DNA of 64,000 bases from Cupriavidus basilensis (GTDB taxonomy: Bacteria > Pseudomonadota > Gammaproteobacteria > Burkholderiales > Burkholderiaceae). Below, piece after piece: positions 39,867 to 48,641 of this stretch. The stretch covers positions 2,108,001 through 2,172,000 of the forward strand of contig NZ_CP010536.1 of assembly GCF_000832305.1 (NCBI RefSeq), written 5' to 3'. Position 1 is the stretch's first letter; each line of letters begins with the position of its first letter. Under the pieces are notes generated by a model, which saw nothing but the letters and a program-made list of their open reading frames with translations, did no database searches and was not told the DNA's origin. Position numbers and translations under genes: made by a program.

Positions 39867-39982
39867 TGCCTGGTGACCATAGCGAGTTGGAACCACCCCT
39901 TCCCATCCCGAACAGGACCGTGAAACGACTCCACGCCGATGATAGTGCGGATACCCGTGTGAAAGTAGGTAATCGCCAGGCT
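39867..39982 (+). rRNA. rrf: 5S ribosomal RNA
   Basis: About 116 bases from TGCCTGGTGACCATAGCGAG to the complementary CGCCAGGCT. Internal CCCGAACAGGACCGTGAAAC matches the loop C/helix III region of 5S rRNA. About 130 bases after 23S. Confidence 0.93.
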
Positions 39983-39990
39983 CTCCCTTG

Positions 39991-40029
39991 AAACCCCCCA
40001 GTACGAAAGTGCTGGGGGGTTTTGCTTTT
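39991..40029 (+). terminator. rrn terminator
   Basis: An 11-pair stem, CCCCCCAGTAC with GTGCTGGGGGG, closed by a GAAA tetraloop and followed by TTTTGCTTTT. It lies nine bases after 5S. Strong factor-independent terminator. Confidence 0.85.
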
Positions 40030-40164
40030 GTGCGATCGAAAGTGGCTGCGAAAAGTGCGATCGATCTTGAATACCGAGCTGGCCAGGGTGCTCGGCTTGC
40101 TGGCGGAAGAATAAGAAGGCCGCATAATGTGGCATTGCTTGCGCTTATCGTCTATTTGTACTCC

Positions 40165-40896
40165 ATGCCTATTCGCCGAAAAACCCCGACACCCGCCAGC
40201 GCGTCCGCTCGCCAGGACGCGCCCGCGCGGCGAGCCGCAAAGGGACCTGCCGCAACCACCGTCACCCCGCCAGCCATGCGCCCCCCACGCCAGCCGCGCA
40301 GCGAGCAGAACCTGGTCAACATGATCAAGGCGGGGCGTGCGCTGGCTGAGCAGCGCGGCGACCTGGATGACATTTCCCTGAATGACGTCGTGAAGGCCGC
40401 CGAGACGTCGATTGGTGCCTTCTATGCCCGCTTCAAGGACAAGGAGGCGTTCCTCCAGATCATGCTTGAGGCGGCACTGGACGAGGCCGAAGCGCTCACG
40501 AAGAAATCCATCTCCAGGGATCCAGTCTGGCAAGCCGGTTCGGCTACGGCCATCGTGGAGCGCATCGTACGCGTCTACGTAGGCCAGTTTCGCCAGAATC
40601 GTGGCCTGTTCAAAGGCTTCCTGCGGCATTACTCCGCAACCGGGGGCGGCGACAATCCCATGCGGCAGGCCAACCGCCGCATCCAGGATTTGCTTGTGCC
40701 ATTGCTGGCCAGGCAACTCGATTCCCCACGCACTGGCACCGCGGACTTCGAGGTGCGCGTCGCCATTCAGTTCCTAGTGGGCACGCTGGCCAATCTGCTG
40801 CTCAACGATCCGGGCCCGCTGCACCTGGAGCAACGCAAGCTGGAAACCCACCTGATCCGCATGATGAGCCGCTATCTGATGCTGCCAGAGGCGTAG
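40165..40896 (+). CDS. TetR-family regulator, paralogue 1
   Basis: 243 residues from the ATG at 40165; an internal start at 40276 (MRPPRQPRSEQNL) is as good, because neither has a clear ribosome site and the first 35 residues are low-complexity Arg/Ala/Pro. HTH domain at about 45-95 with DISLNDVVKAAETSIGAFYA and RFKDKEAFLQ. It resembles its convergent neighbour (TSIGAFYARF.DKE.F) along the whole length, so the two are paralogues. Its 3' end overlaps the neighbour by 95 bases. Probable repressor of the nearby reductase/diiron genes or of itself. Confidence 0.78.
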   Translation: MPIRRKTPTPASASARQDAPARRAAKGPAATTVTPPAMRPPRQPRSEQNLVNMIKAGRALAEQRGDLDDISLNDVVKAAETSIGAFYARFKDKEAFLQIMLEAALDEAEALTKKSISRDPVWQAGSATAIVERIVRVYVGQFRQNRGLFKGFLRHYSATGGGDNPMRQANRRIQDLLVPLLARQLDSPRTGTADFEVRVAIQFLVGTLANLLLNDPGPLHLEQRKLETHLIRMMSRYLMLPEA

Positions 40897-41584
40897 GCGA
40901 GACGTCGTCCGCCGCTGGCAAGGCAAGGTAGCGGTGCAGCATCTCGGTGAGCCGTTGCTCCTGCCGCGGATCGTACAGATCCAGGGCGCTGGGCGTATGC
41001 AGCACGATGTTGGTCAATGCGCTGATGACAAGCTGGACCGCAATGCGGGTCTCGTCGTCCGGCCCGGCAAAGCGCCCGGCGGCGACGCGGCTGGCCAGGC
41101 GCGGCACCATGGCATCCAGGATCTGCCGGTTGGCCTCGCGAATGGGTTGCCACAAGGGGTTCTGCGCGGGGCTATGCCGCATATATGCGGCAAACAGGCC
41201 ACGGTGCTTGCGAAACAGGCCGATGTAGAAGCCGACGATGCGCGTGCAGATCGCGTGGGCCGGCCCTGCGTTCCAGGCGGGGTCCGTGGCCAGCGAATAG
41301 TCCAACTCGGCGCGCAGCTCCGCCAGTGTGTCTTCCAGCACCAGCGCGCAGAAGGTCTCCTTGTCCGGAAAGCGTGCATAGAACGCGCCGATGGACGTGG
41401 ACGCAGCCCGCACGAGATCGGCGAGCGAGAAGCCGGTCAGGCTGCCGGCCTCGTTGATCAGCGCTCTGCCGGCGGCAAGCAGCGCCCTTAGCGTGGCCTC
41501 GCTTCTCTCCTGGCGGGGCTGCTTCAGCCCCGCGCGCAGCGTTGGCGCCGCAGCCTCGGAGGGGGCCGTGATCTCGGGCGTCAT
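40802..41584 (-). CDS. TetR-family regulator, paralogue 2
   Basis: 260 residues. HTH at about 25-78 (TLRALLAAGRALINEAG, FSLADLVRAASTSIGAFYA, RFPDKETFC). The last 35 residues are a Ser/Gly/Pro-rich tail read from DNA antisense to the paralogue, so the tail may be a recent extension. The ATG at 41584 overlaps the stop of the reductase gene (ATGA), placing it in the same operon as the reductase. A palindrome at 42656-42669 in front of the reductase is a likely target. Confidence 0.8.
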   Translation of the reverse strand: MTPEITAPSEAAAPTLRAGLKQPRQERSEATLRALLAAGRALINEAGSLTGFSLADLVRAASTSIGAFYARFPDKETFCALVLEDTLAELRAELDYSLATDPAWNAGPAHAICTRIVGFYIGLFRKHRGLFAAYMRHSPAQNPLWQPIREANRQILDAMVPRLASRVAAGRFAGPDDETRIAVQLVISALTNIVLHTPSALDLYDPRQEQRLTEMLHRYLALPAADDVSPTPLAASDSGSSCGSGGFPACVAPGAAGPDR

Positions 41585-42600
41585 ACGTCAAAGGTGATGG
41601 CGACCGGCCGCTCCTGGCGCGGGCGCGCCTGGCAGGTCAGGATCCAGCCGGCGGCAAGTTCGTCAGCACTGAAAACATCGTTGCGCGCATGGACGACCGC
41701 GCCATCCACGCACTTGGCCGCGCACGAGCCGCAATAGCCTTCCTCGCAGGCATAGGGCGCATCCACGCCGCAGGCCAGCGCGGCTTGCAGCAGGGACTGG
41801 CCGCTGGCAACCCGCACCACATGCAGGGCGCCGCCGAGGGTTACCGTGGCGTCGCAAGCCTGCGCAGGCATTGGCGCCGCGCTTGCCACTTCGGGCTCCT
41901 GCGCGGCCGCGTCAAATCGCTCCAGATGCACGCACCCCGGCCCCATGCCGGCCACTTCAGCGGCCTCCAGCACGGTCTGCATGAATGGCCCGGGGCCGCA
42001 CAGATAGAGCTGGCAGTGTGGCACCGCCGAGAGCAAGGCAGCAATCTTGCCGCGTTCGGGAAAGCCATCGGTGTCGTCGTGGTGCAGATGCACGGCCAGC
42101 CGATCGGAATGGTCGCGGGACAGCTTGGCGATCTGCGCCGCGAAGATCGTGCTGGCGGCATCCCGATTGGCGTAGTAGAGCGTCATCGCGGAGCTGGTGG
42201 ATGCCAGCGCCGAACGGATCATCGACAGCACCGGCGTAATGCCGCTGCCCGCCGCGCAGAAGAAGAGCGGGGCGCCCATGTCCTCGCACACGAACCGGCC
42301 GGTCGGCGCGCTTACCTCCAGTCGCGTGCCCGCATCGACGTGCGCATGGAACCAGCCCGACGCGCGCCCCCCCGGGATCCGCTTGACGGTGACGACCGGA
42401 AGGCCGCCTGCCTCGGGCGAGCTGGAAAGCGAATAGCTGCGTAGCAGTGTTTTCCCGTCCACGTTTACCCGGAAGGTGAGGTGCTGGCCAGCGCGATACA
42501 CGAAGGATTGCTGCAACGCATCGGGGACCAAGAGCGCGTAGGAACGGGCGTCTTCGGTCTCCCAAGTGATCTGCGCGACAGTCAGATTGTGGAACTGCAT
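41581..42600 (-). CDS. FNR-type oxidoreductase with C-terminal 2Fe-2S ferredoxin domain
   Basis: 339 residues. FAD-binding motif RSYS is at 54-57, followed by the NAD-binding Rossmann part (FFCAAGSGITPVLSMI and LYLCGPGPFM). The C-terminal plant-type ferredoxin has Cys285, Cys290, Cys293 and Cys323 (ACEEGYCGSCAAKC). This is the PaaE/KshB/HcrA-type electron-transfer component that takes electrons from NAD(P)H to an oxygenase. ATG at 42600 has AGGAGA five bases upstream; the longer open frame begins in the intergenic promoter. It is divergent from a diiron protein, its probable electron acceptor, and followed by a coupled TetR gene. Confidence 0.87.
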   Translation of the reverse strand: MQFHNLTVAQITWETEDARSYALLVPDALQQSFVYRAGQHLTFRVNVDGKTLLRSYSLSSSPEAGGLPVVTVKRIPGGRASGWFHAHVDAGTRLEVSAPTGRFVCEDMGAPLFFCAAGSGITPVLSMIRSALASTSSAMTLYYANRDAASTIFAAQIAKLSRDHSDRLAVHLHHDDTDGFPERGKIAALLSAVPHCQLYLCGPGPFMQTVLEAAEVAGMGPGCVHLERFDAAAQEPEVASAAPMPAQACDATVTLGGALHVVRVASGQSLLQAALACGVDAPYACEEGYCGSCAAKCVDGAVVHARNDVFSADELAAGWILTCQARPRQERPVAITFDV

Positions 42601-42655
42601 CAATGTCTCCTGGCTTCCGCGGGCCCTGTGCCGAACCCTTGATATAACAAGAAAG

Positions 42656-42669
42656 AGAATTATGATTCT
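42656..42669. promoter_or_regulatory. palindrome between reductase and diiron genes
   Basis: AGAATTATGATTCT, near-perfect 14-base palindrome (AGAATnATnATTCT). It lies 56 bases before the reductase start and 110 bases before the diiron protein start, in an AT-rich patch. Candidate operator for one of the TetR paralogues, controlling both divergent genes. Confidence 0.5.
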
Positions 42670-42778
42670 GTTTATAGCCGGAAGCAAAAGCAAATTCAAG
42701 ACCGATCCCACCACCGGCTAGGGTGAGCAAAACAGGCGGGGAGAACGGTCAAAACCCATGAGCGCCAAAGGAGATTGC

Positions 42779-43864
42779 ATGTCATCCCTTCATCGTTACA
42801 CGTTGCCGGTGGTCCAGACAGGCTGGTCGATCGGCAGCCAGGTTTCCACCGAGTTCAACTGGGAATACGACAACGAGAATTCCAAGCTGCTGCAGCTCTA
42901 CGAGACCAGCAAGAAGCAGCAATGGAACGCTACCGACCGGATCGACTGGTCGCAGGAACTCGACCCCGAGAACCCGCAGGAACTCGATGACCGGATGATT
43001 CCCATCTACGGCACGCCGCTATGGGAGAAGATGGGCAAGCACGACCGCATCGAAGTGCGCCGCCACCAGCAAGCGCATTCGCTGTCGCAGTTCCTGCATG
43101 GCGAACAGGGCGCGCTGATGGTGTCCGCGCGCATCGTGCAGATGGTGCCGGAGATGGATGCCAAGTTCTATGCCGCCACGCAGACCATGGACGAAGCGCG
43201 CCACGTGGAAGCCTATTCGCGCCTGCTGCACGAGAAGGTCGGCATCATCTATCCGATCACGTCCGGGTTGAAATCGCTGCTTGAAACCATCCTGACCGAC
43301 TCGCGCTGGGACTTCTGCTACCTCGGCATGCAGGTGCTGGTGGAAGGTCTTGCCCTGGCCGCGTTCCAGCGCATTCGCGACTTCTCCAAGAATCCGCTGG
43401 CGGCATCGATCAATGCCTACGTGATGCAGGACGAAGCGCGCCACGTTGCCTTCGGCCGCACCGCGCTGCGCGGCTATTATCCACAGCTGACGGAGGCCGA
43501 GCGCAAGGAGCGCGAAGACTTCGTGATCGAGGCCTGCTACCTGATGCGCGATCGCTTCGACCAGAAGGAAGTCTGGGGCCGGCTCGGCCTGCCGGACGAA
43601 GAGTGCGCCAAGGCCGTGCGGGAGTCCGAGACCATGCGGCAGTTCCGCCAGCGGCTGTTCAGCCGGATCGTGCCGACCGTCAAGGATATCGGCCTGTGGA
43701 GCCCGCGCGTGCAGGCCGCGTTTGCCGACATGGGCGCGATCGAGTTCGCCAACGTCGACGTCGAGGCGCAGTTCGCGCAGGACCAGAAGATCGCGGAGGA
43801 GTTTGACGCGCGCCGCGTGGTGATGGAGTCGATTGAGGCCGCGCGGGCCGAAGCTGGACACTGA
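42779..43864 (+). CDS. ferritin-like diiron protein (probable oxygenase)
   Basis: 361 residues. The diiron ligands are complete: Glu109, a first DEARH (138-142), Glu190 and a second DEARH (218-222), giving the E-ExxH-E-ExxH pattern. Long helical blocks surround them. This resembles AurF-like N-oxygenases and R2-like/ferritin-like oxygenases. Substrate unknown. ATG at 42779 has AAGGAG six bases upstream; an earlier ATG at 42758 lacks one. The divergent FNR-type reductase is the natural electron donor. A mirror open frame on the minus strand is a shadow. Confidence 0.82.
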   Translation: MSSLHRYTLPVVQTGWSIGSQVSTEFNWEYDNENSKLLQLYETSKKQQWNATDRIDWSQELDPENPQELDDRMIPIYGTPLWEKMGKHDRIEVRRHQQAHSLSQFLHGEQGALMVSARIVQMVPEMDAKFYAATQTMDEARHVEAYSRLLHEKVGIIYPITSGLKSLLETILTDSRWDFCYLGMQVLVEGLALAAFQRIRDFSKNPLAASINAYVMQDEARHVAFGRTALRGYYPQLTEAERKEREDFVIEACYLMRDRFDQKEVWGRLGLPDEECAKAVRESETMRQFRQRLFSRIVPTVKDIGLWSPRVQAAFADMGAIEFANVDVEAQFAQDQKIAEEFDARRVVMESIEAARAEAGH

Positions 43865-44093
43865 AGCGGTCTTGGTTGCAGGCCCGGCCTGCCTGGCCGG
43901 GCCTGCACGCATTATTCGTGCGAGCCAGCCGGAAAGCATGCGGCTCCTGCCCACGCCAACGCCGGAACGCATTGATGAAACGACCGACCGACCGGCGGGG
44001 CGCCATGAATATGCAATCAGTTGCATTGAGTCGGCGTTGCGAAATAAAATGCACAATCAACGATCCTGGATTGCCAAGCGGCGACAAATTGAC

Positions 44094-45044
44094 ATGACCA
44101 TAAACAATCGCGTCACAACGATGCTTGGCGTCCAGCATCCTATCGTCCAGGCCCCCATGGGATGGATCGCCCGGGCCCAGCTTGCTGCGGCAGTCTCCAA
44201 TGCGGGCGGCATGGGCATCATCGAGACCTCATCCGGCGAACTGGACACCATCCGTGGTGAGATTCGCAAGATGCGCGAACTGACCGACAGGCCGTTCGGC
44301 GTCAACATTGCCCTGACTTATGTGCGTGACCCAGCCATCGTGCAATTCGTCGTCGATGAGGGAATCCGCTTCGTGACCACATCCGCCGGCGACCCGACGC
44401 GCTATTGCGCCGAACTGAAGGCCGCCGGCCTGACGGTTTTTCATGTGGTGCCCACGCTGGCCGGCGCGCTCAAGGCGGTCGCCGCCGGCGTGGATGGCCT
44501 GATCGTGGAAGGCAGCGAGGGCGGTGGCTTCAAGAATCAGCGTGACGTCGCCTCAATGGTGTTGCTGCCGCTGGTCTGCTCGAAGGTCGATGTTCCGGTC
44601 ATCGCCGCCGGCGGTTTCTGCGACGGTGCCACCATGGCGGCGGCGTTTGCCATGGGCGCCGAGGGGATCCAGATGGGCACGCGCATGTTGTCGTCGGTCG
44701 AGTCACCCGTTCACGACAACTGGAAGAACGCCATCGTCGATGCCCGCGAAACGGACACCGTTTTTCTCAATCGCGGCGGCAATGGCCCAGCGCTGCGCGC
44801 CCTGCGCACGGCACGCACGTCCCGGATCGAAGAGCAGATACCAGAGAGCATTAAAAACGAATTTGCCGGCGTGCAGCAACTCTATTTCGGCGGCGACATG
44901 GAGGCGGCCGTTCCGCTGACCGGTCAGGTTTGCGGGCGTATCGATTCCGTAAAAACGGTACGGCGGATCATTGAAGAAACGATTCGGGATTTCGGCCAGG
45001 CCGTGGATGGACTGGCTGCGCGTTACGGCTCCGTGAAAGCCTGA
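44094..45044 (+). CDS. nitronate monooxygenase/FabK-like flavoprotein
   Basis: 316 residues, an FMN TIM-barrel of the 2-nitropropane dioxygenase family: PIVQAPMGWIARAQLAAAVS at the start, the phosphate-binding VEGSEGGGF and IAAGGFCDGATMAAAFAMGA. Members oxidise nitronates or reduce enoyl-ACP; the two are hard to tell apart by eye. ATG at 44094 fits the family start; a longer frame begins at 43833 without support. It follows the diiron protein gene by about 230 bases. Confidence 0.8.
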   Translation: MTINNRVTTMLGVQHPIVQAPMGWIARAQLAAAVSNAGGMGIIETSSGELDTIRGEIRKMRELTDRPFGVNIALTYVRDPAIVQFVVDEGIRFVTTSAGDPTRYCAELKAAGLTVFHVVPTLAGALKAVAAGVDGLIVEGSEGGGFKNQRDVASMVLLPLVCSKVDVPVIAAGGFCDGATMAAAFAMGAEGIQMGTRMLSSVESPVHDNWKNAIVDARETDTVFLNRGGNGPALRALRTARTSRIEEQIPESIKNEFAGVQQLYFGGDMEAAVPLTGQVCGRIDSVKTVRRIIEETIRDFGQAVDGLAARYGSVKA

Positions 45045-45168
45045 TCAAGCGCTTGCCGTGTCCCCACCGGCCCACCTCCATCTTTGCAAGCTGCCTTTCT
45101 CCCGCCGACCTTGTGTTCACGCGCCGCGTTCTGCCACAACTTGCACTTTCCGCTACGACGATGATGCG

Positions 45169-45762
45169 TTACACCTTCCGCTCACCTGGCAGTTTGAGCG
45201 CGCAAATCTGGCGCGTGAGGATTCCTCGAACAATCGCTTCGGTTCGATTGTGAGCCCCTAGCTTATCGCGCGCGAGATCCACATAGTAGTCCACGGTACG
45301 CGCTGAAATCCCAAGCTCTTGGGCGATCTCCTTGCTCGACAGCCCGAGCGCCGCGTACGCCAGTACATTCTTCTCCCTGTCCTCTAATCGAGCAGGACTG
45401 CTCGATGTTTCAGTGCTCTTTGAATACGCATTGTCATAGGCAGCGTGAAGTCTCGCGTGAGCAGCGAGGATTGAGCCGAGGTCGGGAGGAGGGGCGCGCT
45501 GGATGAGAAGCCGCGACGCCGAGCCATCCGGACCAAAGAAGGCGCTCTCAACAATGTCCGCGGAAAGCAACTGCGGCAGGGCGGGGCCGTTCCATCGGAA
45601 TGGAGATGCTACGGGAGGAAAGTCTATCCCGACGTCTCCAAACTCTTGCACGACCAGCGGAATTGCAATCCCGGGCGCGTAGGACACGCGGCCCGCTGAT
45701 GCAGAAAGACTTGCGCAGGCCGCATGGAGAAACTGCAAAATCCCAGGCTCAAATGCTGTCAC
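45169..45762 (-). CDS. LuxR-type HTH regulator (solo)
   Basis: 197 residues from a GTG at 45762. The C-terminal LuxR/NarL HTH is clear at about 127-188 (LEDREKNVLAYAALGLSSKE, then ISARTVDYYVDLARDKLGAH). The N-terminal half is a possible ligand-binding domain, shorter than the usual 160-residue acyl-homoserine-lactone domain and without its signature. No luxI-type synthase is nearby. The start overlaps the stop of an AT-rich upstream open frame by four bases (GTGA), so it may be coupled to a small gene. Confidence 0.75.
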   Translation of the reverse strand: MTAFEPGILQFLHAACASLSASAGRVSYAPGIAIPLVVQEFGDVGIDFPPVASPFRWNGPALPQLLSADIVESAFFGPDGSASRLLIQRAPPPDLGSILAAHARLHAAYDNAYSKSTETSSSPARLEDREKNVLAYAALGLSSKEIAQELGISARTVDYYVDLARDKLGAHNRTEAIVRGILTRQICALKLPGERKV

Positions 45763-45977
45763 GGCTTCGCCTCTGCAAAGTGGAAGCCTGATGCTGGCAT
45801 AGTCAGTGCAACGCGCAATCCATCCGCCAAATTCACCTCACGATTGTCGCCGTCAAAAGTCAGAATGAAAAAATCAAAATTAATAGGTAGATTATTTTTT
45901 ATTTTCATGTCGAGAGACTTTTCAAATTTCATTTGAAATAAACAAATTACATCAATCCAGAGTACATTTATTATCAC
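45759..45977 (-). CDS. possible small AT-rich ORF coupled to the LuxR gene
   Basis: An open frame of up to 72 residues (GTG at 45977, with AAAGGAG only three bases away) or 57 residues (ATG at 45932). It contains MKIKNNLPINFDFFILTFDG and ends ADGLRVALTMPASGFHFAEA. The four-base GTGA overlap with the LuxR start is the best argument that it is real. Much lower GC than its neighbours. No family recognised. Confidence 0.35.
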   Translation of the reverse strand: MIINVLWIDVICLFQMKFEKSLDMKIKNNLPINFDFFILTFDGDNREVNLADGLRVALTMPASGFHFAEAKP

Positions 45978-46481
45978 ATTCTCCTTTGTATTTTTATAAA
46001 AACGTAAATAAATTGACGGGCAATCCAGCCCACAAGGCAAAGGGGAAGCTTCGCACCTCATGAGCCAGTGCATCTAACGCACTCCACACTCCCAAGTGTT
46101 TTTCGTAGATGACCCTCAATGGCGAACCTAGCAGAATGATCGAGATGATGGAATCGGACTAGTCCTATTTTTGTGAAAAAATTCTGATTTTAATGTTAAT
46201 ACAACATTTGTAATTTTACGAATAGGCAGGCGGATACCCAAGGGCGCGATCAACGCGGTGAATGCCCGGTAGAGCAGAAAAGACGATGGCATCGTGATCG
46301 CCATTGTCGACAACGCCGCAAGCGCAACCCATTACGCCTTACGGCGCAAGATGCTCCCAGGGGGAGCGAATGCGCCAACCCTGCCCAGCAGAACAATTGC
46401 CGACAATCCGTCGGTTCATCCTCTCCATCCTTTATTTAACATAATCCTCATTATGCGAAACCTACGTGTGTGAAGGCCAAA
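45978..46481. other. AT-rich stretch left of the insertion sequence
   Basis: About 500 bases with strongly reduced GC at about 45840-46020 and 46140-46230, against GC-rich DNA on either side. No gene is convincing. Possibly an acquired fragment or an H-NS-like target region beside the IS. Confidence 0.5.
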
Positions 46482-48087
46482 TCAGAATGTCCGCTTCCAG
46501 CCACATCAGAATGTCCTCTGGATAGACCTATACTGGTAGCGCCTGAGTTGGACGGGAGCGCGCCGTGAAGGATCGAGGGTTGATCACCATGAGTCTGCGT
46601 GAAGTTGACCGCTTCAAGGTCATTCAGGCAACAGCCGAGGGTCTGCTGGCGCAATGGCGCGCCGCAGAGCGCCTGGAATTGACGACGCGGCAAGTCCGGC
46701 GGCTAGTCCAGCGCTGGCGCGCCGATGGCCCTATGGGCTTGCTGTCGCGCCAGCGCGGGCAGCCAGGGCATCGCCAACTGCCAAGGATGCTCGAAGCGCA
46801 GGCACGCGCGCTAATCCAGGAGCATTACGCCGATTACGGTCCCACGCTGGCCTGCGAGAAGCTGCGCGAGCGCCATGGCATCGTGCTGGCCAAGGAGACG
46901 GTGCGCCGGATCATGATTGACGCCGGCTTCTGGGTCCCCAGGAAGCTGCGCCCGCCCAAGCTGCACCAGCCGCGCAAGCGCCGCGCCTGCCTGGGTGAAC
47001 TGGTGCAGATCGATGGCAGCGAGCACGCGTGGTTCGAGGAGCGTGCGCCCATGTGCACGCTGTTGGTCTATGTCGACGATGCCACCAGCCGCCTGATGCA
47101 GTTGCTGTTCGTGCCGACCGAATCGACTTTTGCCTATTTTGCCGCGACGCGTGCTTACATCGAGCGCCATGGCAAGCCGGTGGCGTTCTACAGCGACAAG
47201 GCCAGCATCTTCCGGGTCAATGCCAAAGGTGTCACCACGGGGCGGGACCATACGCAGTTCGGGCGCGCGCTGTACGAGCTGAATATCGAGAGCCTGTGCG
47301 CCAACAGCAGCCAGGCCAAGGGCCGTGTGGAGCGAATGAACGGCACGCTGCAGGACCGCCTGGTCAAAGAACTGCGCCAACGCGGCATCTCGACGCTGGC
47401 CGAGGCCAATGCCTTTGCCCCGGTCTTCCTGGCGGACTTCAATGTGCGCTTCGCCAAGACGCCCAGAAGCGACTTCAACGCGCACCGGCCCGTGCGGCCC
47501 GACGAGGACCTTGAGCGCATCTTTACCTGGCGCGAATGGCGCAAAGTCTCCAACCGACTGACGCTGCAGTACGACCGCAAGCTGTATCTCATCGCGGACC
47601 AACCCGAGCGGCGCCCCCTGATCCATCGCTACATCGAAGTGGCCGAATACCCGGACGGCCGTATCGAGTTGTGCGCCGACGGGACTTCCCTGCCCTACGT
47701 CCTCTATGACCGGCTGTCCGAGATCAATCAGGGCGCAGTAGTGGAGAACAAGCGGCTGGGGCATGTGCTGGAGATCGCCCAGCGCGTGCAGGCCCAGCGC
47801 GACAATCGTCGCATCCTGGCGACACCGTCGCGCACGCTGACCGGTCAAAAACCGCGGCAACGGCCTGAACAGGTGACGCCGGGCACGAAACCACAACGGC
47901 AGCTGAATGCGCAAGACTTGCGTCGCGCCATCGATGAACTGGCGCAACCGCCCCACCCTGTAGATACCTTACCGCCTCAGGCCAGCTCGACTGCCTTACG
48001 GAAACTGCCAGGAAAAAAACGTCAACGAATCAAAACCAGCCTGCATTAGACCGGACATTCTGGTCTGGCCAGAGAGAGGACATTTGA
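46482..48087 (+). mobile_element. ISNCY-type insertion sequence
   Basis: Carries one transposase gene. The left end has TCAGAATGTCC at 46482-46492 and again at 46506-46516; the right end has the inverse GGACATTCTG at 48053-48062 and the related GGACATTTGA at 48078-48087. These repeated AGAATGTCC motifs at both ends are probably the transposase binding sites; exact element limits and target duplication could not be fixed by eye. Confidence 0.7.
46589..48049 (+). CDS. IS transposase with integrase catalytic core (ISNCY type)
   Basis: 486 residues from ATG 46589 (GTG at 46565 is an alternative). The N-terminal HTH (RLELTTRQVRRLVQRWRADG) is followed by an rve/DDE integrase core: QIDGSEHAWFEERAP with the first Asp, VYVDDATSRLMQ with the second region, and the glutamate near SQAKGRVERMNGTLQDRL. 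A basic C-terminal tail ends KKRQRIKTSLH. Intact and probably active. It moves the surrounding element. Confidence 0.85.
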   Translation: MSLREVDRFKVIQATAEGLLAQWRAAERLELTTRQVRRLVQRWRADGPMGLLSRQRGQPGHRQLPRMLEAQARALIQEHYADYGPTLACEKLRERHGIVLAKETVRRIMIDAGFWVPRKLRPPKLHQPRKRRACLGELVQIDGSEHAWFEERAPMCTLLVYVDDATSRLMQLLFVPTESTFAYFAATRAYIERHGKPVAFYSDKASIFRVNAKGVTTGRDHTQFGRALYELNIESLCANSSQAKGRVERMNGTLQDRLVKELRQRGISTLAEANAFAPVFLADFNVRFAKTPRSDFNAHRPVRPDEDLERIFTWREWRKVSNRLTLQYDRKLYLIADQPERRPLIHRYIEVAEYPDGRIELCADGTSLPYVLYDRLSEINQGAVVENKRLGHVLEIAQRVQAQRDNRRILATPSRTLTGQKPRQRPEQVTPGTKPQRQLNAQDLRRAIDELAQPPHPVDTLPPQASSTALRKLPGKKRQRIKTSLH

Positions 48088-48089
48088 AT

Positions 48090-48267
48090 CTAGCCTGGAC
48101 ACCCAGCCGCGCTGCCCGGCGGCCGGCATCAGATCCTCGCGCAGGAACGTGGACTTCCCTACCCGACGCGGCGCAGCGAGGAACAGGCCCGAGCGAGCAT
48201 CCTGGATTCCCTCCCCCGCCAGGGCTGCGCAGAAGCTTGCCGCCAACGCAGGGCGGCGAAAGGTGTA
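48090..48267 (-). pseudogene. AAA/P-loop ATPase fragment cut by the insertion sequence
   Basis: The minus strand encodes FCAALAGEGIQDARSGLFLA then APRRVGKSTFLREDLMPA, an N-terminal P-loop (APRRxGKST) with the LREDL helix found in a group of AAA ATPases. The match stops at the IS right end and no remaining part lies on the other side, nor is there a start codon in frame. A gene disrupted and partly deleted. Confidence 0.6.
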
Positions 48268-48641
48268 ACGCTCGGAGGCGGCGGACGGCTCGGAGCATGA
48301 GCTAAGAGAGGTACGACATCTTCTGGGCCGCAAGCACGCCGATTGAGCGAACCCGTCGGGTACCCGCGGCAGTCCAAACGTCCGGATATAACTTCTGCCT
48401 GAGTTGCCAAGTGGCGCCTGCGATGCTGCGGTGGCCGCCCCAGTCATGTCTATGCAAGCTCGCTGGTCGTTGCCTGTGGTTTGGTAATAGTTCGTGCGAT
48501 TTCGCACAGAGCAAATGATAGCGAGTCATTAGTCTGGATCATCAGAACACGCCGTTGCTCCGAACGGTGTGCACCGGGCTCCGTGGAGCATTGGATGGAT
48601 CGCTTTTACCTGTTCGACGAGTCGTTCTGCCCAGCGTGACC
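48268..48641. other. intergenic stretch before the A-T-TE synthetase
   Basis: About 370 bases. Probably the promoter region of the synthetase gene; no clear element recognised. The synthetase reading frame is open back to 48555 with a TTG. Confidence 0.35.

Noticed and set aside
43019..44056. 345-residue minus-strand frame over the diiron protein
   Set aside because: Antisense shadow; the plus-strand protein has complete diiron ligands.
46811..47956. 381-residue minus-strand frame over the transposase
   Set aside because: Antisense of an intact transposase core; no motif of its own.
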